Shown one piece after another: positions 26,551-33,894 of a DNA stretch of 64,000 nucleotides. Position numbers and translations under genes: made by a program. This DNA is from Sphingobacterium allocomposti (GTDB lineage: Bacteria; Bacteroidota; Bacteroidia; Sphingobacteriales; Sphingobacteriaceae). Within the stretch, counting starts at the first letter, position 1. Each line of letters starts with the position of its first letter. The notes below the pieces were generated by a model, which made no database searches, was not told the DNA's origin, and worked only from the letters and a program-made list of their open reading frames with translations. The stretch is taken from the NCBI RefSeq assembly GCF_008124885.1, contig NZ_VNHX01000014.1, positions 26,779 through 90,778 on the forward strand, given 5' to 3'.

Positions 26551-27143
26551 GCTATGCGCTCCCGTAAAAACTGCTGATGTAAAGTGAGTACCTGTGGAAG
26601 TAAAGGTACGTTCTCATCGTTTACAATAACAAAGTCGGCAATTTCCGACTTCTTTTCGTCCGGCATCTGCTTATTTATACGATCCAACACCTGCTCGCGC
26701 GAGACAGCGTCGCGCTTAACGACCCTTTTTATACGCATTTCCAATGGCGCTGTGACTAAAATGGTATAATCCAGCGACTTATAGGATCCACTTTCAAATA
26801 GTAAGGCGGCCTCCTTTAACGAGTAAGGGTAGGACTGCGCTTCCGCCCAGTCTGTTCCATGTTGGATAACGACAGGATGAACAATAGCATTCAGCGCCTG
26901 GAGCCGCTTCTCGTCTGTAAACACAACGCTTGATAGGTACGCTCTGTTCAGCTGCCCGTCTTCCAGATAAACAGCCTCTCCAAACTGCTTTATAAGGGCA
27001 GAACGGATCTGTCCGTCGGTGTTCATTAATTTTTTTGCCTCCGTATCCGCATCATAAAAGGGAACCCCCAACGCCTTGAAAATTCTGGCCACATAGCTCT
27101 TGCCTGAGCCTATCCCGCCTGTAATACCTACTTTCAGCCCCAT
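26547..27143 (-). CDS. coaE: Dephospho-CoA kinase
   Basis: Final step of coenzyme A synthesis: phosphorylates the 3'-hydroxyl of dephospho-CoA. The P-loop is GITGGIGSGKSYVAR at residues 6-20, followed by GVPFYDADTEAKKLM with the catalytic Asp. LFESGSYKSLDYTILV and RDAVSREQVLDRI (lid/CoA region) follow. The 198-aa length is standard. It starts 4 bp after ybbR and overlaps the nuclease gene by 4 bp. Confidence 0.95.
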   Translation of the reverse strand: MGLKVGITGGIGSGKSYVARIFKALGVPFYDADTEAKKLMNTDGQIRSALIKQFGEAVYLEDGQLNRAYLSSVVFTDEKRLQALNAIVHPVVIQHGTDWAEAQSYPYSLKEAALLFESGSYKSLDYTILVTAPLEMRIKRVVKRDAVSREQVLDRINKQMPDEKKSEIADFVIVNDENVPLLPQVLTLHQQFLRERIA

Positions 27144-27147
27144 ACTT

Positions 27148-28095
27148 TTATTTCCTTACAAAAAAATCCACATTCTGCGGTTCAATACTGATGATACGGC
27201 AATATTCCGGAACCTGGGTCAGAATGACCGGCAAACTCTGCACCTTATTTTTCTCCCAGTTTTCCATATCGACGATTGCTTCAAAATCGCGGGAAGACCA
27301 TTTATTATAATCTTTTAACGAAACCAGGAACGTTACTTTTACTTTACTAGGAAGCGTACGTACCGACGTGTATTGGCGTGCATTTTCCACTTTTAGCGGC
27401 AGCTCCACAACCTTCTCTGTAATCTCCCCTACCGGAATCATAATCTCCGAAAAGATGGGATAAATGGTGATGTTATTCTTTTGATGTTTATTCAGATAGG
27501 CAACGGTACGGATATCAGCACTGACATTACTCCCCCTTATTGTATCCGTTTCCAAAAACTCGATATTGGCAACATCCTCCAGCGGACCGGTTACAGTCAC
27601 ATATTCAGGACTGGCTTTCGTATCTCCGATAATACCATACTGCTTTTTAAACTGGATATCATACAACGGGCGGACCGGAACCTTCCGCTGTGTCTGTTTG
27701 GAGAAATCAAAAAAAAGCGTATCGGGACTAACGGCGATAACCTGGTTGTCCACAGGAAACTGCCTATTTATATATCCAAGCTGATTTGTGAAAACGATGT
27801 AGTTGCGGGTCTTGAGGCCGCTTAGATCAACCTGTATATGTGGTGTATCCGGATTCATCTTCCTAAGAAAAATCTTCCATCCGCTCATCTTCATTTTTAT
27901 ACTGACGGTATCCGATTGCAAGGGATGGAATGCCTTGTTCTCCGGTATGTTTACGTAGGAGATGCCTGCCTTGATAACATATAGCTGCACGTTAGACACT
28001 GCAAACAGCAGCCACGCTACAAAGGAGATACCGAGGCATCGCAGAAATATTGCGATCTTCCTTCGCTTCGCTTTGCTAATTCGAGGTTGGGCCAT
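27148..28095 (-). CDS. YbbR/CdaR-like membrane-anchored protein
   Basis: A 315-aa protein with a basic N-terminus (MAQPRISKAKRRK), one membrane helix at about residues 15-35, and an extracytoplasmic part of YbbR-like repeats (for example VKVTFLVSLKDYNKW and PEYVTVTGPLEDVANI). In Firmicutes YbbR regulates the c-di-AMP cyclase CdaA; no cyclase is in this window, so the role here is open. A GTG six bases upstream (28101) lies within the -7 box, so the ATG at 28095 is preferred. coaE follows closely. Confidence 0.8.
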   Translation of the reverse strand: MAQPRISKAKRRKIAIFLRCLGISFVAWLLFAVSNVQLYVIKAGISYVNIPENKAFHPLQSDTVSIKMKMSGWKIFLRKMNPDTPHIQVDLSGLKTRNYIVFTNQLGYINRQFPVDNQVIAVSPDTLFFDFSKQTQRKVPVRPLYDIQFKKQYGIIGDTKASPEYVTVTGPLEDVANIEFLETDTIRGSNVSADIRTVAYLNKHQKNNITIYPIFSEIMIPVGEITEKVVELPLKVENARQYTSVRTLPSKVKVTFLVSLKDYNKWSSRDFEAIVDMENWEKNKVQSLPVILTQVPEYCRIISIEPQNVDFFVRK

Positions 28096-28100
28096 AGGCA

Positions 28101-28108
28101 CAAAGGTA
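28101..28108 (-). promoter_or_regulatory. -7 box TACCTTTG immediately before ybbR
   Basis: On the minus strand TACCTTTG is followed by TGCCT and the ATG at 28095. The ybbR-coaE-nuclease transcript should be leaderless or nearly so. It sits just outside the large repeat array, restoring transcription after the yajC terminator. Confidence 0.6.
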
Positions 28109-28126
28109 ACAAAATAGCGTGTAATT

Positions 28127-28910
28127 TCCCCAGATGGCAGATAGCTTATGGCTATAAGCTATAGACGTAAAGTCGTTGATTTGTAAAGTCGTGAAGTGAA
28201 AGGCTAATAGCCAATGGCAGATGGCAAATGGCAGATGGCTATAAGCTATAAGCCAACAGCAGTAAAGTCGTTGATTTGTAAAGTCGTGAAGTGAAAGGCT
28301 AATAGCCAATGGCAGATGGCAAATGGCAGATGGCTATAAGCTATAAGCCAACAGCGGTAAAGTCGTTGATTTGTAAAGTTGTGAAGTGAAAGGGCTAATA
28401 GCCAATGGCTGATGGCAAATGGCAGATGGCAGATGGCAGATGGCTATAAGCTATAAGCCAACAGCAGTAAAGTCGTTGATTTGTAAAGTCGTGAAGTGAA
28501 AGGCTAATAGCCAATGGCAGATGGCAAATGGCAGATGGCTATAAGCTATAAGCCAACAGCGGTAAAGTCGTTGATTTGTAAAGTTGTGAAGTGAAAGGGC
28601 TAATAGCCAATGGCTGATGGCAAATGGCAGATGGCAGATGGCTATAAGCTATAAGCCAACAGCGGTAAAGTCGTTGATTTGTAAAGTCGTGAAGTGAAAG
28701 GCTAATAGCCAATGGCTGATGGCAAATGGCAGATGGCTATAAGCTATAGGGCAACAGCGGTAAAGTCGTTGATTTGTAAAGTTGTGAAGTGAAAGGCTAA
28801 TAGCCAATGGCTGATGGCAAATGGCAGATAGCAGCTATAAGCTATTCTAACTTCTGATTTCTGATTTCTAACTTCTCACTTCTAACTTCTAATATCTGAC
28901 TTCTAACTTC
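28127..28910. repeat. Tandem composite repeat array, seven units of 95-110 bp
   Basis: Each unit has an octamer-periodic part (GTAAAGTC GTTGATTT ...) and a heptamer-periodic part (TAATAGC, CAATGGC, AGATGGC, TATAAGC, CAACAGC). Units begin at 28167, 28262, 28357, 28467, 28562, 28665 and 28760, so periods are 95, 95, 110, 95, 103 and 95. The longer units contain one or two additional heptamers plus one base. The array ends in CT-rich heptads (TAACTTC, TGATTTC). It separates yajC from ybbR. No gene is visible. Confidence 0.95.
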
Positions 28911-28914
28911 TAAT

Positions 28915-28948
28915 CAAAGAAGGCTACCCTAAATTCCGGATAGCCTCT
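28915..28948 (-). terminator. Terminator of the nusB-yajC operon
   Basis: On the minus strand GAGGCTATCC, a short loop and GGGTAGCCTTCTTT form a stem with T residues, 18 bases after the yajC stop. It predicts that ybbR is not transcribed from the yajC operon. Confidence 0.75.
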
Positions 28949-28965
28949 TCACTTTCTTTTAAAAG

Positions 28966-29286
28966 TTACTTCTTTGTGACCTCGCCGTTAGCTGCTTTGG
29001 AAGCCTCCAGGGAGACTGCAGACTTATCGAAACGGATTTTCACACCCGAACCGACATCGACTAAAAAGGTAGTCTCGCTCACTTCAACAATTCTCCCGTG
29101 TATACCGGCAGTCGTAACCACCTTTGAATTGACGCCCAGTTCTTCAATATACTTTTTATGTTCTTTCTGCTTCTTCATTTGCGGTCTGATCATAAAAAAG
29201 TAAAACACAACAATAATCAATACCATTGGAAGAAAACTCATCAGTCCACTTCCACCTGGCGCCGCCTGTAATAATGTAGTTATCAT
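28966..29286 (-). CDS. yajC: Preprotein translocase subunit YajC
   Basis: Small inner-membrane accessory of the Sec translocase (SecDF-YajC). A short periplasmic N-terminus leads to one membrane helix at about residues 18-34 (MVLIIVVFYFFMI), then the hallmark RPQMKKQKEHKKYIEEL and a beta-rich cytosolic domain (VVTTAGIHGRIVEV, FLVDVGSGVKIRF). At 106 aa it is standard. The ATG at 29286 is used; the frame extends upstream only to a TTG. Confidence 0.93.
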   Translation of the reverse strand: MITTLLQAAPGGSGLMSFLPMVLIIVVFYFFMIRPQMKKQKEHKKYIEELGVNSKVVTTAGIHGRIVEVSETTFLVDVGSGVKIRFDKSAVSLEASKAANGEVTKK

Positions 29287-29327
29287 ATTCAAAAATTAAA
29301 TTAAAATTAAAAACAAAACTCCTCAAC

Positions 29328-29783
29328 CTATTTCGCCAGTACCTCGCCTTTGAGCTGGATAGTCGCGACCCCATTCTCAGCATTTGAGACCACCGTTACG
29401 ATCTTCTGTTGCTTTCCGATCTGCCCATTGCTATCGAAGCTCACCTTGATTTCCCCCTCCCGGCCCGGAAGCACCGGAGTTTGGGTATACGAGGGTGTAG
29501 TACAACCGCAGGAGGCTGATACCTGAGACAAAATAAGCGGAGCAGTTCCCGTATTTTTAAAACTAAAGACGTGTTCCACGATTTCGCCCTCCTTCACCTG
29601 TCCGAAGTCAAAAGCAGACTCCACGAATTCAATCTTCCCTATGCCGGCATTTTCTTGCTCCTGCACGGACAAGCTATCACTTTCTTCAGACGTCCTATTG
29701 TCAGTACCGCCACATGAAACGAGGCACGCCAATACGAAACAAATAAAAGATACTCTAACCATATTTCTGTTTGCTATATTCAT
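29328..29783 (-). CDS. DUF1573 lipoprotein
   Basis: Predicted lipoprotein of about 150 aa: hydrophobic N-terminus with lipobox LVSC, an acidic Ser/Glu-rich linker, then a DUF1573 Ig-like domain (FDFGQVKEGEIVEHVFSFKN, SASCGCTTPSY, GQIGKQQKIVTVVSNA). Such proteins are common in Bacteroidota; their role is unknown. The ATG at 29783 is used, though 29762 would give a more compact signal. It lies between nusB and yajC on one strand, a conserved neighbourhood. Confidence 0.85.
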   Translation of the reverse strand: MNIANRNMVRVSFICFVLACLVSCGGTDNRTSEESDSLSVQEQENAGIGKIEFVESAFDFGQVKEGEIVEHVFSFKNTGTAPLILSQVSASCGCTTPSYTQTPVLPGREGEIKVSFDSNGQIGKQQKIVTVVSNAENGVATIQLKGEVLAK

Positions 29784-29821
29784 GTTGTTCACTATTTACT
29801 CCCGACAACTGGCTAAGCCAA

Positions 29822-30769
29822 TTAATCTCTAAGGCCCCGCCCCTGCTTTTGTATACGTCTTTGTTGTGTCAAATCGGCCAGGATTTTATCCAATATACCG
29901 TTTATAAACGTATTACTTTTCGACGTACTAAATGCTTTCGACAGTTCTATATATTCATTTATCGTCACCTTTACGGGGATCGTCGGAAAATTGACGAGTT
30001 CGCAGATAGCCATCCGCATCAATAGGTTATCAACCAGCGCAATCCGATCGGCCTCCCAGTTCTTGGTTTTCGCGGAAATTAATTCCTGATATTCATTTCC
30101 GTACCGGATCGTCTGCTTCAACAACTCCGTAATAAATTCGGTGTCTTCTTCCCAGTTTGGCGTCAGCTCTGCAAGCTTATTCTGTGCCGGACTCTCACTG
30201 CTGAAGTTTTTGAACGTCTTCGCGACCATAGCCTGAAGGACTTCCCTATCCACGGGCCAGTTAATAAACTTAGCTTCGAATACCTGCTCAATATCCGGCG
30301 ACTTTAACACAATCTTTTTGAAGATAAATTTAATAATGTCTTTCTCAGCAGCGATAGACCGATCTTCTTGCTTCAGATAGGCCATGTATTCTTCCGACTC
30401 TTTCAGCTGCGCGAATATCGATCTCACAATCTCGGGATCGAAACTCCAGGATACCTTGTACTTTTTAACAAACTCCAAATAAGCTCTGTTCTGTCGCAGC
30501 GACTCAATAAAGCTGTTGCTGTTCAACTTGGTCGTATAGACTTTGTCTTTCTCCGTAGGTAAAAACTTGTTGGCCCTCCCCTCCGCATCGATCAACACGT
30601 ATTCAGCTACCTCATCCAATAGATTCAGTGTCCAGATGTACATCTGGTTTACCTCATCCACACTTGTTAAAAGCGCTTTTTCAAAATTTTTGACCTGTTT
30701 ATCTTCCGACAAACTAAACGCATACAGCGTTTGCATAACTTTCACCCGAAGGTGCCTTCTATTAAGCAT
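29822..30769 (-). CDS. nusB: Transcription antitermination factor NusB (long form)
   Basis: RNA-binding factor that acts with NusE in rRNA antitermination. The NusB domain is the C-terminal half (about residues 170-310), containing NLLMRMAICELVNFPTIPVKVTINEYIELSKAF and FINGILDKIL. The N-terminus MLNRRHLRVKVMQTLYAF also matches the family, with a long helical insertion between. The total of 315 aa is more than twice the Escherichia coli protein and is usual in Bacteroidota. It heads the nusB-DUF1573-yajC unit. Confidence 0.92.
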   Translation of the reverse strand: MLNRRHLRVKVMQTLYAFSLSEDKQVKNFEKALLTSVDEVNQMYIWTLNLLDEVAEYVLIDAEGRANKFLPTEKDKVYTTKLNSNSFIESLRQNRAYLEFVKKYKVSWSFDPEIVRSIFAQLKESEEYMAYLKQEDRSIAAEKDIIKFIFKKIVLKSPDIEQVFEAKFINWPVDREVLQAMVAKTFKNFSSESPAQNKLAELTPNWEEDTEFITELLKQTIRYGNEYQELISAKTKNWEADRIALVDNLLMRMAICELVNFPTIPVKVTINEYIELSKAFSTSKSNTFINGILDKILADLTQQRRIQKQGRGLRD

Positions 30770-30837
30770 AATGTAATTTAAAGAACGATTGTATATAAAT
30801 AAGAACGAAATTATACTTTTAAAAATAACCCGCTGAG

Positions 30838-31911
30838 TTATCGTTTCAACTTCTTGATATCAGTAATACGTTTTTCGGCCAGCTGCTTCGCCGCTTCATA
30901 CGTCGTTATATTATCCTCTACCGACTTTTGGATAACGTGGCGCGTGGCATTATAAATATTTTTCACCAGCGCTTCGGTACGGTCACTGCCATATCCTTCT
31001 AACTCAGAGAAACAGCTGATCAGTGCTCCTGCATTAATTAAAAAGTCGGGTGTATATAAGATATTGTGTTCCCTTAGCAGTCTATTTGTTACATCTTCAT
31101 CTTTCAGCTGGTTATTTGCAGAACCGGCAATGATCTTACACCGCATACGGGGCACTGTATCAGGGTTCACTGTTCCTCCCAGCGCACAGGGGGCGTAGAC
31201 GTCTGCGTCCAGTTCAAAGCTGGTGGAATAGGTAATCGGCTCTGCCTTATACTTTGCCGCAATCTTCATTTTACGTTCCTCCGTCATGTCCGACACATAC
31301 ACGCGGGCATTTTCTGCGCGCAGCATGCCCACCAACTGCTCTCCTACACTGCCAACGCCTTGCACTGCAATCTTACGTCCCGCGAGGCTATCGTCTCCGT
31401 ACAATTCCTTGATCGCCGCCTTAATGCCGTAAAAAACACCCCTTGCCGCGAACACCGTCGTGTCACCCCCGCCATTCAATGACGCGGGGAGCCCCGCCAC
31501 GTAATCGGTCTCCGACAGCATATATTCCAGGTCTTTCTGCGTCGTACCAATATCTGTCGAGGCAATAAAATTCCCATTTAGCCCTTCGATAAACTGGCCG
31601 AAGCGACGCATAAGTACTTCTGTTTTGTCCGTACGGTTATTGCCAATAATGATTGCGCTACCGCCGCCGAGATTTAGTCCGGCGATTGATGCTTTGTAAG
31701 TAATGGCCTGCGAGAGCCGCAATGCGTCTTCGACAGCTTCCGAAACGGATTCGTAAGGAAGCATGCGTACGCCGCCGATCGCCGGTCCAAGGGTCGTATC
31801 ATGAATAGCGATGATAGCCTGTAGTCCTACCGCCTGATCGTGACAAAAATATAAGTTTTGATGGCCTGAAACACCCATCTTTTCGAAAACAGAAGACTTG
31901 TTCACCTCCAT
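30838..31911 (-). CDS. Leu/Val/Phe-type amino-acid dehydrogenase
   Basis: NAD-dependent oxidative deaminase of the Glu/Leu/Phe/Val family, probably leucine dehydrogenase-like, linking branched-chain amino acids to 2-oxo acids. The substrate domain has LGPAIGGVRM and ITYKASIAGLNLGGGSA with the catalytic lysine. The Rossmann motif is VQGVGSVGEQLVGML. IIAGSANNQL and DFLINAGALISCF follow. The start is ATG 31911 (357 aa); a TTG 18 bp upstream is not needed. A -7 box lies at 31952-31959. It is divergent from the ABC exporter. Confidence 0.9.
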   Translation of the reverse strand: MEVNKSSVFEKMGVSGHQNLYFCHDQAVGLQAIIAIHDTTLGPAIGGVRMLPYESVSEAVEDALRLSQAITYKASIAGLNLGGGSAIIIGNNRTDKTEVLMRRFGQFIEGLNGNFIASTDIGTTQKDLEYMLSETDYVAGLPASLNGGGDTTVFAARGVFYGIKAAIKELYGDDSLAGRKIAVQGVGSVGEQLVGMLRAENARVYVSDMTEERKMKIAAKYKAEPITYSTSFELDADVYAPCALGGTVNPDTVPRMRCKIIAGSANNQLKDEDVTNRLLREHNILYTPDFLINAGALISCFSELEGYGSDRTEALVKNIYNATRHVIQKSVEDNITTYEAAKQLAEKRITDIKKLKR

Positions 31912-31951
31912 AGTTGCTGATCGATTCAACGTATCTTAAAAATGACTGTTA

Positions 31952-31959
31952 CAAAAGTA
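31952..31959 (-). promoter_or_regulatory. -7 box TACTTTTG of the dehydrogenase gene
   Basis: TACTTTTG on the minus strand matches the consensus and gives a leader of about 35 nt before the ATG at 31911. Confidence 0.5.
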
Positions 31960-32061
31960 GGAAATATTTCTTTGAACTGTCCTATTCAACGCATTATTTA
32001 CACATTGCACTCCCCTGACAGAACGCGGAATTTGAGCGAACTATTTTTGAAATTTTAGCCT

Positions 32062-32069
32062 TACATTTG
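32062..32069 (+). promoter_or_regulatory. -7 box TACATTTG just before the ABC exporter
   Basis: TACATTTG is followed by TTTTCG and the ATG at 32076, leaving at most a few leader bases. It also rules out the TTG at 32067 as a start because it lies inside the box. Confidence 0.55.
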
Positions 32070-32075
32070 TTTTCG

Positions 32076-33851
32076 ATGAAAGAGTTAGCGTATCTTAATA
32101 AATACTTTTACAAGTATCGGTGGAAACTAATACCGGGAATTCTGTTTGTAATCGTATCCAACTATTTCGGAATTTTACCCGCCAAAGTCATCCGCGAAGC
32201 TTTTGACCTTGTTAAAGAGAATATCGACCTGTACCGTCTGTACGACGGCTTTGAAAGACAGGACCTGGTGTATCAGGTGTTCGGCAGCAGCCTTCTCTTT
32301 TTCGGTGCGGTTGTGCTCCTACTAGCGCTGTTGCGCGGTATATTTCTGTTTTTTATGCGGCAGACGATTATCCTGACCTCGCGCCATATAGAATATGACC
32401 TGAAGAACGAAATTTACCACCACTACCAACAATTGGACTTTTCGTTTTTCCGGCGAAACAATACCGGAGATATGATGAACCGGGCAACGGAAGACGTCAA
32501 CCACGTGCGAAACTATTTGGGGCCGGCGATTATGTATGCCATTAATACGATCGTCTTATCAATTATGATTATCTATGCGATGTATGACGTCAATCCCAAA
32601 CTGGCCACATACGCTCTACTTCCTATACCCATTCTGTCGGTGGTTATCTTGTATATTAATAAAATCATCAATGTCCGCAGCGAGCGGATTCAACGTCAGC
32701 TCTCTACGCTATCCTCGTTCGTACAGGAGACTTTCTCAGGTATACGCGTTATTAAGGCATACGCCCGTGAACGTCAGAAGATGGAAGTTTTCGCAAACGA
32801 GAGCAACATCTATAACAAGGTATCACTTGATCTCGTGCGCATTCAGGCCATTTTTTTTCCATTAATCATATTCCTTATCGGCTTCAGTACCATCATCACG
32901 GTTTATGTAGGTGGGATCGAGGTAAATAACGGAACTATAACCGCCGGAAACATCGCCGAGTTTATCCTGTATGTCAACCAGCTGACATTCCCTGCTATGT
33001 CCCTCGCGTGGGTCACCTCGCTCTTCCAGCGTGCCGCGGCATCCCAAAAGCGGATCAACGAATTCCTACACACAACCTCCGAAATACGGGACGGCAACAA
33101 AGAATTACTTCTGCACGGAAATATACGCGTTGAAAATTTATCGTTTACATATCCGGAGACAGGTATCCAGGCGATTAAGAATCTTTCCTTTTCGATCGAA
33201 AGCGGCAAGACGCTGGCTATTATCGGGAAAACGGGCTCCGGTAAATCGACGTTGGCCAATCTGCTGCTCCGTATGTATGACGCTGACCAAGGAGCCATCT
33301 ACTTTGATCAAACGCCCATCCAGGAAATAAAAACGTCCGTGCTACGGGAACAAATCGGATTTGTACCGCAACAGGTATTTCTGTTCTCGGACACCATTGC
33401 CAATAATATTGCTTTCGGCAGGGATACCGTCGAAATGGATAAAGTGGGACAAGCTGCAAAAGACGCTGCCGTATACGAGAATATAATGAATTTCGAAGAA
33501 GGCTTCCAGACGGCAATCGGAGAAAGAGGTATCACCTTATCCGGGGGACAGAAGCAGCGGGTATCCATCGCACGGGCACTGATTAAAGATCCGCAAATTC
33601 TTATATTCGACGATTGTCTTTCGGCGGTAGATACCAAGACCGAGGAAGAGATACTTCATAATCTAAGTCGGATTATGCGTAATAAAACGACCATTTTTAT
33701 TGCTCACCGCATATCCACAATTAAAAATGCAGATCATATCCTGGTCTTAGATCAAGGGCGAATCGTCGAGCAGGGCACGCACAGCGAACTGATGGCTATG
33801 GAAGGAGAATATTTTGAACTTCACGAAAAACAATTGTTAGAAGCAGAATAA
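32076..33851 (+). CDS. ABC transporter half, MdlA/MsbA-like exporter
   Basis: Type IV ABC exporter half-transporter of 591 aa in the inner membrane. Six membrane helices occupy residues 1-310, with the coupling region FFRRNNTGDMMNRATEDV. The nucleotide-binding domain has Walker A GKTGSGKSTLANL, Q-loop QIGFVPQQVFLF, signature LSGGQKQRVSIARAL, Walker B ILIFDDCLSAVD and switch IAHRIST. The Walker B glutamate is Asp (DD instead of DE), as in MdlA-like subunits that pair with a canonical partner. No partner gene is adjacent. The substrate is unknown. Confidence 0.9.
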   Translation: MKELAYLNKYFYKYRWKLIPGILFVIVSNYFGILPAKVIREAFDLVKENIDLYRLYDGFERQDLVYQVFGSSLLFFGAVVLLLALLRGIFLFFMRQTIILTSRHIEYDLKNEIYHHYQQLDFSFFRRNNTGDMMNRATEDVNHVRNYLGPAIMYAINTIVLSIMIIYAMYDVNPKLATYALLPIPILSVVILYINKIINVRSERIQRQLSTLSSFVQETFSGIRVIKAYARERQKMEVFANESNIYNKVSLDLVRIQAIFFPLIIFLIGFSTIITVYVGGIEVNNGTITAGNIAEFILYVNQLTFPAMSLAWVTSLFQRAAASQKRINEFLHTTSEIRDGNKELLLHGNIRVENLSFTYPETGIQAIKNLSFSIESGKTLAIIGKTGSGKSTLANLLLRMYDADQGAIYFDQTPIQEIKTSVLREQIGFVPQQVFLFSDTIANNIAFGRDTVEMDKVGQAAKDAAVYENIMNFEEGFQTAIGERGITLSGGQKQRVSIARALIKDPQILIFDDCLSAVDTKTEEEILHNLSRIMRNKTTIFIAHRISTIKNADHILVLDQGRIVEQGTHSELMAMEGEYFELHEKQLLEAE

Positions 33852-33894
33852 TTCATTTTATATATGTATATTGGCTACGTAATTAGCCTTAGTC

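Noticed and set aside
28127..28910. CRISPR-like array of direct repeats
   Set aside because: The units abut without unique spacers, repeat lengths are 95 bp or more, and the internal sequence is 7- and 8-bp periodic. No cas gene is present in the window.
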